This document shows, piece after piece, positions 16,743 to 24,919 of a stretch of 64,000 bases of DNA (position 1 is its first letter; each line of letters starts with the position of its first letter). The translations under genes and the position numbers were made by a program. Below the pieces are notes generated by a model that ran no database searches, was not told the origin of the DNA, and was given only the letters and a program-made list of their open reading frames with translations. Source of the stretch: Candidatus Manganitrophus sp. (GTDB lineage: Bacteria > Nitrospirota > Nitrospiria > SBBL01 > Manganitrophaceae). The stretch covers positions 1,260,001 through 1,324,000 of the forward strand of contig CP114561.1 of the NCBI GenBank assembly GCA_028865235.1, given 5' to 3'.

Positions 16743-17117
16743 TCATGAACCACGTTTTTTCTTCTCTTCCTTATCGATCCAGCCGCTGATGATCTTCTTC
16801 TGACTCGCCGGAAGGTCGATAAAGCGAACGCCGACCCCTTCGGAAATAATTCCGTTGTGGTCATATTTCTTCTTCCAGGCGACCTCACAGGTGCAGCGAA
16901 CCTTCGTTTTGTTGTCGGGAAGGATAAACTCGATGGGAAAACGATCCCCCACCTTCAGCGTCTGCGCCGAGGAGAGGAAGAGCCCTCCTTGGCTGATATT
17001 CTCGGCATACGCCAGGAAGACCTTGTTGGAGTACTTTCCCTTGACCTCGAGAACGATGAATGGGACCCGGGTGGATTCCCGCCGGTTGACCTTTGGTTTC
17101 CGTTCCGAAGTCAGCAT
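16743..17117 (-). CDS. PilZ-domain protein, putative c-di-GMP receptor
   Basis: This protein has about 124 residues and is almost entirely a PilZ domain. The c-di-GMP site is intact: RRESTRVPF supplies the RxxxR motif near residue 13, and NISQGGLFL supplies the (D/N)xSxxG motif. I start at the ATG at 17117, directly behind a GAGGGGGGGG tract. It stands alone downstream of rpsR. With the HD-GYP protein at 58480-59760 it indicates c-di-GMP signalling in this organism; a link with pilus function is plausible but not shown. Confidence 0.82.
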   Translation of the reverse strand: MLTSERKPKVNRRESTRVPFIVLEVKGKYSNKVFLAYAENISQGGLFLSSAQTLKVGDRFPIEFILPDNKTKVRCTCEVAWKKKYDHNGIISEGVGVRFIDLPASQKKIISGWIDKEEKKKRGS

Positions 17118-17222
17118 ATCCCCCCCCTCAATCAAAGTAGAAAGATGAGGCTGACTATATCAATTTTGGGGAGATCCGTCAATCAAATTCAGCGACGCGG
17201 GGCGTCCCGTTGCTGCGCCGAT

Positions 17223-17259
17223 GTTCTTCCTTCGCCCGATGGGCGGGCGAAGGAAGAAC
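17223..17259. terminator. 15-bp perfect inverted repeat after rpsR
   Basis: The arms GTTCTTCCTTCGCCC and GGGCGAAGGAAGAAC are perfectly complementary around a 7-base loop. They lie 16 bases past the rpsR stop, where a terminator for the rpsF-ssb-rpsR operon is expected. No U-tract follows on either strand, so a different function (RNA stability, or a two-way terminator of another kind) is possible. Confidence 0.5.
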
Positions 17260-17275
17260 CCCTAGTCGATCGTGT

Positions 17276-17503
17276 CTATCGCTCTTCCGCGAAGGCCAAG
17301 AAGGCGATATTCCGGGCGCGCTTAATCGCGGCGGTCAGATGCCGCTGATGCGCGGCGCAGTTTCCGGAAATCCGCCGCGGGATGATCTTCCCCCGCTCGG
17401 TGAGAAATCCCTTTAAAACCTGGATCTCCTTGTAATCGACCGTCTCTTTCTTCTCGGTGCAAAAACGGCAGACGCGCCTCCGTTGAAAATATTTCTTCTC
17501 CAC
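17276..17503 (-). CDS. rpsR: 30S ribosomal protein S18
   Basis: S18 binds S6 and 16S rRNA in the platform of the small subunit. The 75-residue length is normal. The conserved core is present: [41 protein letters not shown] and [18 protein letters not shown] pair of Cys near the N-terminus (CRFC) suggests the zinc-binding variant. It is the last gene of rpsF-ssb-rpsR; no rplI follows. Confidence 0.95.
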   Translation of the reverse strand: MEKKYFQRRRVCRFCTEKKETVDYKEIQVLKGFLTERGKIIPRRISGNCAAHQRHLTAAIKRARNIAFLAFAEER

Positions 17504-17540
17504 AACTCCTCCGTTTTGTTCTTATTCCAGAACAGGCATC

Positions 17541-17568
17541 GTAGGGGCGTATTGCAATACGCCCCCTA
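17541..17568. repeat. Short palindromic repeat (GTAGGGGCG family)
   Basis: The sequence GTAGGGGCGTATTGCAATACGCCCCCTA contains a perfect 22-base palindrome (17544-17565). It sits between ssb and rpsR. It shares the GTAGGGGCG/CGCCCCTAC outer motif with the larger elements at 43843-43935 and 61649-61718. Confidence 0.7.
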
Positions 17569-17569
17569 T

Positions 17570-17971
17570 CTAAAATGGAACCTCATCCATCCCTTCATCA
17601 CCGGGCAGGTCGCTGCGTGAAGGCCCCTCCGAGGAGCCGTCTTGACGCTTGGGCAGAAACCGAATCGTCTGGGCGACAACTTCATGCTTATTCCGCTTCT
17701 GACCGTCTTCCGTCTCCCATCGACGCTGCTGAAGTCTCCCGTCGACGATGACCCCCTGGCCCTTGGAAAGATACTGTCCGCTGTTCTCCGCTTGTTTTCC
17801 AAAGACCACGATATCGATGAAGCAGACTTCATCTTTCATCTCGTCCCCCTGCTTGTAGCGGTGGTTGACGGCCAGCCCGAAACTGGCGACGGCCGTTCCG
17901 CTCGGCGTGTAGCGGATCTCCGGGTCCTTGGTAAGGTTTCCAATCAAAATGACTTTGTTAAAGCTGACCAT
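17570..17971 (-). CDS. ssb: Single-stranded DNA-binding protein
   Basis: This SSB has 133 residues. The OB fold spans about 1-105, with NKVILIGNLTKDPEIRYTPSG, FIDIVVFGKQAENSGQYLSKGQ and VDGRLQQRRWE. The acidic tail ends DEVPF, the tip that recruits partner proteins. I start at 17971 (MVSFNKV), as in other SSBs; an upstream in-frame start would add ten atypical residues. It lies between rpsF and rpsR, the standard order. Confidence 0.93.
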   Translation of the reverse strand: MVSFNKVILIGNLTKDPEIRYTPSGTAVASFGLAVNHRYKQGDEMKDEVCFIDIVVFGKQAENSGQYLSKGQGVIVDGRLQQRRWETEDGQKRNKHEVVAQTIRFLPKRQDGSSEGPSRSDLPGDEGMDEVPF

Positions 17972-18049
17972 TTTCTCACTCCTCGTTCCGCAGATAAGCA
18001 CCTTTCTGTCAAAAAAGACGAAAACGACCGCGGAACTCTCAAGTTGATA

Positions 18050-18417
18050 TTATCTCCCTCCGACCGATTCCCGATCACGGAACGATGAGACCGGCTTTTC
18101 ATCGCGTGCGGGAAGGGTTTTTCCAAGCTGCTCATCCTGGATTTTGATGGTGATGAATTTGATGATCGACTCGTCGAGTCGATAGCTCCGTTCCAGTTCG
18201 GAGACCGTCGTCCCGGTTCCCTTGAAATGGGCGATCAGATAGGTCCCTTTCTTTTCCTTCCGCACTTCGTAGGCGAGCTTCTTTTTGCCCCAATTCTCGG
18301 TGACAACCACTTCCCCTCCGCTTTCTGGATCACCCCTTTGATCTTTTCAGTGACCTTGGCGACCTCTTCATCGGAAAGGGACGGTTTGACGATGAAAATC
18401 GTCTCATATCCGTTCAT
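18050..18417 (-). CDS. rpsF: 30S ribosomal protein S6 (apparent frameshift)
   Basis: S6 binds S18 on the small-subunit platform. The N-terminal half (NGYETIFIVKPSLSDEEV) and the C-terminal half (TENWGKKKLAYEVRKEKKGTYL) lie in different frames. Reading through the GGGG run near 18312-18316 restores AEGEVVVTENWGKKKLAYE, the normal S6 sequence. An essential gene cannot be dead, so this is a sequencing error. The start at 18417 has GAGGGAGAATTC before the ATG. Confidence 0.88.
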
Positions 18418-18763
18418 GAATTCTCCCTCACGGTTCATCAAGCCCTAAAACAGGTTTAGAGCGAGGATGTTTACAAAGGCATTTTGTAGTGCAACCGCAC
18501 CACCCTGCCGCGATTTCGGACGGTTTCCCATCCGCTTTGCGCTTAAAGAAGAATCCCCTTCCAGGCATTGAAGCTCCCCGCAGCAAGCTGCGGGAATCTT
18601 CGACCCGAAAGGATGGAAAGACTCTATTTGTATTCGCGCATCTAACCTTCGCAGCAAGCTGCGAGGAATGCGACGCGCGTGCGGGTTCACTCAAGATCAA
18701 CGCCACATGTTTTTTAACATATCCGATTTTCCGAGTCAATTGGACCGTGACCGTCCGGCGCAT
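18418..18763. repeat. Intergenic region with two REP-like palindromes
   Basis: About 350 bases without a convincing gene. Two palindromes share the core CGCAGCAAGCTGCG: one at 18577-18594 (CCCGCAGCAAGCTGCGGG) and one at 18649-18664 (TCGCAGCAAGCTGCGA), both followed by GAAT or similar. Such repeats resemble REP-type extragenic palindromes. Translation of the region gives no known domain. The upstream promoter of rpsF presumably lies here but I cannot point to clear boxes. Confidence 0.55.
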
Positions 18764-19858
18764 CTAAACATTGAACCGGAAATAGACGCAGTCGCCGTCT
18801 TGGATGAGATACTCCTTCCCTTCCAGGCGGAGCAGTCCCTTCTCCTTGATCGCTTGCGCGCTGCCGAGACGGATCAAATCGTCGTAGCGGAAGATTTCGG
18901 CCCGGATGAAACCCCGTTCGATGTCGGAATGGATCTTTCCCGCCGCCTGCACCGCCGGGGTCCCCTTCGAAATCGTCCACCCTTTGACCTCATCCTCACC
19001 GACGGTAAAAAAGGTGATCAGTCCCAGAAGACGATACGAAGCGCGGATCAGCCGGGCGAGCCCCGGTTCGGTCAGCCCCAACTCCTTCAAGAAGACCGCT
19101 CCCTCCTCGGGGGAAAGGACGGCGATCTCCGACTCGATCTTTCCGCTGATAATGATGCACTCGGTCCCCTCCTGCCGGGCGATCTCAACGACGCGGTCGG
19201 AGTAGGCGTTCCCCTTCTCGACATCCCCTTCCGGCACGTTCGCCACGTAGAGAATCGGCTTTCCCGTCAAAAGGGCCAGCTCCTTCATGACCGGCGCCTC
19301 TTCTTCCGAGAACGGAACCTGTCTCGCCGATTTTCCTTCCGAGAGGGCCTCTTTCAAACGGGTCAGGAGCGTCGCCTCCCGCACCGATTCTTTATCGCCC
19401 GACTTCGCCTTCTTCTCGACCCGGAGAAGCCGCTTATCGACCGAATCCAAATCTTTCAGAATCAGCTCGGTATCGATGATCTCCACGTCGCGCTTCGGGT
19501 TAACCGCCCCGTTGACATGGACGATCTCCGGATCGTCGAAACAGCGGACGATGTGGACCAGCGCATCGACCTCCCGGATATGGCCCAGAAATTGATTTCC
19601 GAGCCCTTCCCCCTTGCTGGCCCCTTCGACCAAGCCGGCGATATCGACAAATTCCATATTCGTCGGCGTCCGCTTCTTCGGCCGATAGATCTCCGACAGC
19701 CGCGTGATCCGTTCATCCGGAACCTCCACGATCCCGACATTCGGCTCGACGGTACAGAAAGGATAGTTCGCGACCGCCGCGTTGGCGCGGGTCAGCGCAT
19801 TAAAGATCGTCGACTTTCCGACATTCGGAAGCCCGATAATTCCACAATTGACTGCCAT
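18764..19858 (-). CDS. ychF: Ribosome-binding ATPase YchF
   Basis: YchF is an Obg-related P-loop protein that hydrolyses ATP and binds ribosomes. The 364-residue length is standard. The G1 motif GLPNVGKST is at residues 8-16 and G3 is DIAGLVEGASKGEGLG. The specificity motif is NVPE in YVANVPEGD instead of NKxD, the feature that gives ATP preference. The C-terminal TGS-like domain ends in the usual LIQDGDCVYFRFNV. It follows pth on the same strand after a gap of about 50 bases. Confidence 0.95.
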   Translation of the reverse strand: MAVNCGIIGLPNVGKSTIFNALTRANAAVANYPFCTVEPNVGIVEVPDERITRLSEIYRPKKRTPTNMEFVDIAGLVEGASKGEGLGNQFLGHIREVDALVHIVRCFDDPEIVHVNGAVNPKRDVEIIDTELILKDLDSVDKRLLRVEKKAKSGDKESVREATLLTRLKEALSEGKSARQVPFSEEEAPVMKELALLTGKPILYVANVPEGDVEKGNAYSDRVVEIARQEGTECIIISGKIESEIAVLSPEEGAVFLKELGLTEPGLARLIRASYRLLGLITFFTVGEDEVKGWTISKGTPAVQAAGKIHSDIERGFIRAEIFRYDDLIRLGSAQAIKEKGLLRLEGKEYLIQDGDCVYFRFNV

Positions 19859-19906
19859 CTTCTTTCCTGAAAAACGTGAGGCGTGAGCCCTCTCCCCTCA
19901 CCGCCT

Positions 19907-20472
19907 TTAATGGTACCGATTCATCGCCTCGGTAATTCGTCCCTCTAGAAGAAGCGGAAGCGCCTCGACCCCTTTGTCGATCGATCCTTCCACCTGCTTC
20001 AATTCTTCCGATCGAAAGGGGGTCAGGACATAATCGGCCGGATCTTGGCTTGGGTCGCGACCGATTCCCACGCGGAGACGAATAAATTCATTGGTTCCAA
20101 TTGCATCGATGATCGACGCCACCCCGCGATGGCCCCCCGCGCTCCCTTTGGTCCGAACTCGAATCCGGCCGCACGGGAGGTCGAGATCATCATACACCAC
20201 AATCATTTCGGAGGGGGAGAGACCGAAAACCTGAAGAAGATACTGAATCGACCGGCCGCTTCGGTTCATGAAAGTCTGCGGCTTCACCAGAACCAAATCG
20301 ATCTGCCCGGAGGGAACGGCCAATCGGCCCCGTCCCACCCTGGCTTCACCCTTCTTTTCGGGAGAGAAATACCGTGGTCTTTTGCGAAAGAATCGATTAG
20401 CCAAAAACCGACGTTATGTTTGGTCTCCTCATACTCCGGGCCGGGGTTCCCCAGCCCGACGATCATTTTCAC
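19907..20472 (-). CDS. pth: Peptidyl-tRNA hydrolase (apparent frameshift)
   Basis: Pth releases tRNA from stalled peptidyl-tRNA. The start [21 protein letters not shown] carries the Asn and catalytic His; the later part has [10 protein letters not shown] and [22 protein letters not shown]. The two parts are in different frames, with the switch near 20350-20372 in an AAGAAGGG/GAAAA tract. The gene is essential and the rest is perfect, so a sequence error is likely. Rejoined length, about 188 residues, is typical. It lies between rplY and ychF, a frequent bacterial order. Confidence 0.87.
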
Positions 20473-20494
20473 GATCCGCTCCGCAAAAGAACGG

Positions 20495-20575
20495 GGCCGG
20501 GTGTCTGGGGCCGGGGATCGGTAATAAATTTTTGTTTCGCTGGCCCCTGACCCCTGACACCCAGCCCCTGCTCCT
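20495..20575. repeat. GGGGCC/GGGTGTC inverted repeat between rplY and pth
   Basis: The gap holds GGGGCCGGGTGTCTGGGGCCGGGG and, about 25 bases on, CCCCTGACCCCTGACACCCAGCCCC, which are largely complementary and can form a long imperfect hairpin. The CCCCTGACCCC units recall the GACCCCC tract inside trpF at about 61054. It may act as a terminator or be a repeat insertion. Confidence 0.45.
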
Positions 20576-20583
20576 GAAGGAGC

Positions 20584-21332
20584 TTACTTCTTGGTCTCTT
20601 TTTTCTCTTCCTTCCCCTTCGCCTCGGGTTTCGCTTTGGCCTCTCCGGCTTTGGCCTCTCCCTTTCCCCCTCGGCCTTCGGAGCTTCCTCTCCCTCCTTT
20701 TTGGTGAGGACCTCCGGCTCCTTGACCTCCTTGGGCGCGGTCAAGAGCTCTTCCAGCTTCGCCTCGGAAATCGGGGCGGCGACGGAGACGACCACCTGGT
20801 CGGGATCGGTCATCACTTCGATCCCTTCCGCCAATCGGATATCCTTCGCATGAACCGACTCTCCGATCGCCAATGCGGAGGCATCCACCTGAATATGATC
20901 TGGAATTAGCGAAGGGAGACAGCGAATCTCCATCTCGCGGAGGTTGTGCTGAAGCACCCCTCCCTCTTTCACCCCGACCGAAACCGCTCCGATGACCTCG
21001 ACCGGAACCTTGATGACGATCGGCTCGTTCATGTTGATCTCGAAGAGATCGGCATGCAAGACCTTTCCGGTGATCGGGTCCCGCTGAAAATCGCGCAAGA
21101 TCGCCACACGGGAGGCCTCTCCCGCTCCCCCCGTGATTTGGAGGGTAATCAGCGTATTTTCCCCCGAAGCCGAATGAAGCACCTTGTTGATATCTTTGGG
21201 GTCCATGGTGAGCAGGGTGGAAGCGCCGGCGCCGTAGAGCACCGCCGGGATTTTTCCGCGCATTCTCAGCTGCCGGGCGACACCCTTGCCGGCCTCTTTT
21301 CGAAATTCACTCTGAATCTCAATCTTTTGCAT
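20584..21332 (-). CDS. rplY: 50S ribosomal protein L25/Ctc (frameshift near 3' end)
   Basis: L25 binds 5S rRNA. The N-terminal domain (about 1-95) begins IEIQSEFRKEAGKGVARQLR, and the C-terminal TL5/Ctc domain (about 100-190) follows with LPSLIPDHIQVDASALAIGES. The last 50 codons shift frame at the C5 run 20666-20670. The correct frame gives a Lys/Ala/Glu-rich tail ending KEETKK-like and TAA at 20584, typical of long L25 proteins; without correction the frame runs on into an Arg-rich tail to 20469. It sits between prs and pth, the common order. Confidence 0.88.
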
Positions 21333-21390
21333 AAAACCTCTCTTGTGGGAGGGACCTCCCGGTCCCGATTCTGATCTAGCCTATCATTCT

Positions 21391-22327
21391 TTATACGAAT
21401 AGAGAGCTGACCGACGCCTCTTCGTGAATCCGCTTAATCGCTTCGCCGATGAGGGAAGCGATCGACAAAACGGTAATTTTCTTACAGATCTGCTCTTTCC
21501 CCTTCAGCGGGATCGTATTGGTCACCACGATCTCATCAATGGGGGCTTCGGAGAGCCGCTGCAAAGCCGGACCCGATAGGACCGGGTGCGTGCACCCGGC
21601 AACGATCCGGGCCGCCCCCTTCGCTTTAATCGCCGCCGCCGCCTGTGCGATGGTCCCTGCCGTATCGATCATATCGTCGAGGATCAGGATATCCCGTCCG
21701 ACGACATCACCGATAATATTCATAATCTTCGTCCGGTTGGGTCCCTCCCGCCGTTTATCGATAATAGCCAAACCGACATTTAATCTCTTGGCGAAAGCGC
21801 GCGCCCGCTCCACCCCCCGCATCGGGGGAGACCACCACGAGATCGTTAAACTTCTTCTTCCTGAAATAGTCGAGCAAAACCGGCGTCGCATAAAGATGAT
21901 CGACCGGGATGTTGAAAAAGCCTTGGATCTGTCCGGCATGAAGGTCGATCGTCAAAACCCGATCGGCCCCCGCCGTTGCGATCAGATCGGCCACGACCTT
22001 CGCCGTGATCGGCACCCGGGGTTGGTCTTTCCGGTCCTGCCGCGCATATCCGTAATAAGGGATGACCGCCGTGATCTTCTCTGCCGAGGCGCGCCGGAGG
22101 GCATCGATCAGGATCAGCAGTTCCATGATATGATTATTCACCGGTTCCGAAGTCGATTGAACGACAAAGACATCGCTGCCGCGAACATTCTCGTCGATCT
22201 TGATGAAGATTTCTCCATCACTGAACGTGGAGACAACGGCATGTCCGAGCGAGATACCGAGGTAATCACAGATCTCTTTGGTGAGGACTGGATTTGAATT
22301 ACCCGAAAATAGCTTCAACCGTCGCAT
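21391..22327 (-). CDS. prs: Ribose-phosphate pyrophosphokinase (apparent frameshift)
   Basis: Prs makes PRPP from ribose 5-phosphate and ATP, feeding purine, pyrimidine, His and Trp synthesis. The N-terminal frame has [37 protein letters not shown] and [11 protein letters not shown]. The C-terminal frame has [23 protein letters not shown], the PRPP-binding loop. The break is at the C6 run 21813-21818, and correction restores [20 protein letters not shown] sequencing error is almost certain. Start 22327 has GAGGA upstream. Confidence 0.9.
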
Positions 22328-22412
22328 GGGAAGCGATCCTCATCATAAGCCCCGCAGACAGTTCTGATGACGCTCCGTTTCCGCGTTAACAGACTGTTTT
22401 GGGGTGGTTTGG

Positions 22413-22483
22413 CTGGGGCGCCAGGGATCGAACCTGGGCTGCGAGATCCAAAATCTCGTGACCTGCCAGCTAGTCGACGCCCC
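22413..22483 (-). tRNA. tRNA-Gln (anticodon UUG)
   Basis: The minus strand folds as a cloverleaf: acceptor GGGGCG/CGCCCC with A discriminator, D arm with AGCTGGCAGGTC, anticodon stem CGAGA/TCTCG with loop TTTTGGA (anticodon TTG), and T arm CCCAGG TTCGATC CCTGG. CCA is not encoded. It lies between ispE and prs, a position seen in many bacteria for a tRNA-Gln. Confidence 0.93.
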
Positions 22484-22495
22484 AATAATAAAAAC

Positions 22496-23389
22496 TTATA
22501 CCGGCGACCTTCTCAATATTCGGGCGATCCACACCTTTACCAAGTCCTTCTTTTCGAAGGCGGCGGCGGCCTGTTTGGCCGAAGAATAGTCGCTGAAGCA
22601 GGCAAAAAGGGTCGGACCACTACCCGACATCATGACACCTTTTCCTCCCAAGCCGAGGAGTTCCTTCTTGATTTGGGTGAGTTGCGGAAAGGCCTCTAAC
22701 GTGACCGCTTCCAAGTCGTTATGAGGGCGGTGATAGATCTCCCTTAAAGAAGGTCTGTGCGCAATAAATTTGTTTATAGTAATCTCCCGGTCGCTTTTTG
22801 TCAACCCTAATTTTCGCGAAAACGCCTGATAAACCCAAGCAGTCGAGACGGCGATTCCGGGGTTGACCAGCACCATCCATCCCGCTCCGTTCGCCGTCGC
22901 CGGCTCAACCTCATCCCCCCTCCCCGTTGCCCAAGCGGTCGGACCATAGAGGAAGAAAGGAACATCGCTTCCGAGCGTGGCGCCGAGGCGGGCCAACCGT
23001 TCACGCGGCCAACGGAGACCCCAGAGGCGGTTCAGACCGACCAACGTCGCCGCCGCATCGCTGCTTCCCCCTCCCAGCCCCGCTGCAATCGGAATATTCT
23101 TGGTAAGCCGGATGGAAACACCCTTCGATCGCGCCTCACCCTGGAAAGCGGCCTTTTGGAGCGCTTCCGCCGCCCGAAAGACGAGGTTGGAGCGGTCGGT
23201 CGAAAGGGAAGATCCGTTTTCAATTGTTAAGCGAATATCGGATGGCTCTTCCCGGAGGGCGACGAAATCGTAGAGGCCGACCATCTGCATCAGGGAGAGG
23301 ATTTCATGGTAGCCGTCTTCTCTCCGCCCGAGAACCTTTAAATAAAGATTGACCTTGGCGGGGGCCTTCACCAAAACCGTTTTTTTCAT
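22496..23389 (-). CDS. ispE: 4-diphosphocytidyl-2-C-methyl-D-erythritol kinase
   Basis: IspE phosphorylates CDP-methylerythritol in the MEP pathway to isoprenoids. The protein has 297 residues of the GHMP kinase family, starting with APAKVNLYLKVLGRREDGYH (substrate binding), with the ATP-binding loop PIAAGLGGGSSDAAA near 100 and the C-terminal motif MMSGSGPTLFACF. The gene is intact. It lies just upstream of the tRNA-Gln. Confidence 0.94.
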   Translation of the reverse strand: MKKTVLVKAPAKVNLYLKVLGRREDGYHEILSLMQMVGLYDFVALREEPSDIRLTIENGSSLSTDRSNLVFRAAEALQKAAFQGEARSKGVSIRLTKNIPIAAGLGGGSSDAAATLVGLNRLWGLRWPRERLARLGATLGSDVPFFLYGPTAWATGRGDEVEPATANGAGWMVLVNPGIAVSTAWVYQAFSRKLGLTKSDREITINKFIAHRPSLREIYHRPHNDLEAVTLEAFPQLTQIKKELLGLGGKGVMMSGSGPTLFACFSDYSSAKQAAAAFEKKDLVKVWIARILRRSPV

Positions 23390-23473
23390 TTGATCGATGT
23401 CAGTTTTATGAGGTTATTCAGAGGGGGGATTGTACGATATTCCGGCGCAAAAGGCGAGCGGGGCGGAATTTTT

Positions 23474-24910
23474 CTAGGCAAGGGGATCGTCGGGGTTGTC
23501 ATCCGCGTCGTCTTCGAGGTCCGGATCGACCTCCCCGTTTTTCAGCTTCTTGATGCCGTATTTGTCGAGCCGGTAACGGAAGGAGCGAAAGTTGAGGTGA
23601 AGGAGCTTGGCCGCCTCTTTCTTGACCCAATTTGTCTCTTGAAGGGCTTTCAGAAGAAGCTCCTTTTCGATCTTCCCGATCAGATCTTCCAAATGGAGTC
23701 CGTCCTCCGGGATGGCAGCCGGAATCGGGAAGCTCTCCTCCGGCTTAAGAAAACCTTGGTTAAAATCGGCCAGGGTCAGCATTTTATGGGAGGCCAGCGC
23801 AACGGCGCGCTCGACCACGTTCTCGAGCTCGCGCACATTTCCCTTCCACTCGTGGTTCATCAAGACCCGCATCGCCTCCGGTTCAATCCCCTCGATTTCT
23901 TTTCCAAGGCTCTGATTGAACTTGCGCAGAAAGAAATCGGCGAGCAAGGGGATGTCTTCCGGCCGCTCCCGCAAGGGAGGAAGGTCGATCGGGATCACAT
24001 CCAAACGGTAGTAGAGATCCTCGCGGAATTTCCCTTCCGCGACCATCTTCTCCAGATCCCGATTGGTCGCCGCGATGATCCGCACATCGACCTTCAAATC
24101 TTTTGTCCCGCCGACGCGGCGGAACTCTTTCTCCTGGAGGACCCTCAAGAGCTTGACCTGGATAGATAGGGAGGTCTCCCCGATTTCGTCGAGGAAAATG
24201 CTCCCTTCGTGAGCAATCTCAAAAAGCCCTTCTTTATTTCCGATCGCCCCCGTAAAAGAGCCCTTCATATGGCCGAAGAGCTCGCTTTCCAGCAACGCTT
24301 CCGGAAGCGCGCTGCAGTTGACCGTGACGAAGGATCGATCGCGCCTGGCGCTGTTGAAATGAATCGCCCGCGCAATCAGCTCCTTCCCCGTTCCAGATTC
24401 CCCATAGATCAAGACGTTGCTCTTGCTGTCGGCGACTTTCCGGACCAGATCGAGCACCCGCTTCATCTTCTCGCTTCTTCCGATAATCTGGGTGAAGGTC
24501 GCCTGGCCCTTCAACTCGCGGCGAAGCTGGGTATTCTCCTGGCGCAGCTTTCTCCGCTCCAGGGCATTCTTGATGATCAGTTTGACCTCGTCGATCTGAA
24601 ACGGCTTGGTCAAATAATCATAGGCCCCCTCTTTCATCGCTTCGACGGCCGTTTCGGCGGAGGCATAGGCGGTCATCATGATAATGATCGTCTCGGGAGA
24701 AAGATCCTTCAGGGCTTTCAAAAGATCGAGGCCGCTCATCCGGGGCATCTTCATGTCGGTCAGGACCAGATCAAAGATATCCTTCTCCAACATCTTCAAG
24801 GCCTGATCGCCGTCTTCCGCCGTCTCGACAAAATAGCCCTCTTTCTTGAGGACAATCGACAAGAAATCCCGCATGCTCTTTTCATTGTCAACGACCAGTA
24901 CTTTCTCCAT
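23474..24910 (-). CDS. pilR: PilR-type sigma54-dependent response regulator
   Basis: This NtrC-family regulator has 478 residues: receiver domain (1-120, phospho-acceptor D52 in LVLTDMKMP), AAA+ domain (about 143-380) with Walker A GESGTGKE, and a Fis-type helix-turn-helix at about 420-460. The sigma54 contact loop reads GSFTGA where GAFTGA is usual. It should activate sigma54 promoters, presumably of pilin genes. It lies 9 bases after pilS and is the last gene of the pil operon. A C-terminal acidic tail (DPDLEDDADDNPDD) is unusual. Confidence 0.88.
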   Translation of the reverse strand: MEKVLVVDNEKSMRDFLSIVLKKEGYFVETAEDGDQALKMLEKDIFDLVLTDMKMPRMSGLDLLKALKDLSPETIIIMMTAYASAETAVEAMKEGAYDYLTKPFQIDEVKLIIKNALERRKLRQENTQLRRELKGQATFTQIIGRSEKMKRVLDLVRKVADSKSNVLIYGESGTGKELIARAIHFNSARRDRSFVTVNCSALPEALLESELFGHMKGSFTGAIGNKEGLFEIAHEGSIFLDEIGETSLSIQVKLLRVLQEKEFRRVGGTKDLKVDVRIIAATNRDLEKMVAEGKFREDLYYRLDVIPIDLPPLRERPEDIPLLADFFLRKFNQSLGKEIEGIEPEAMRVLMNHEWKGNVRELENVVERAVALASHKMLTLADFNQGFLKPEESFPIPAAIPEDGLHLEDLIGKIEKELLLKALQETNWVKKEAAKLLHLNFRSFRYRLDKYGIKKLKNGEVDPDLEDDADDNPDDPLA

Positions 24911-24919
24911 CTCTCTTTC

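Noticed and set aside
18428-18763. Minus-strand frame of 111 codons before ychF
   Set aside because: It contains the palindromic repeats and translates to nothing known; it lacks a start signal.
18668-19870. Plus-strand frame of 400 codons
   Set aside because: It is the antisense shadow of ychF.
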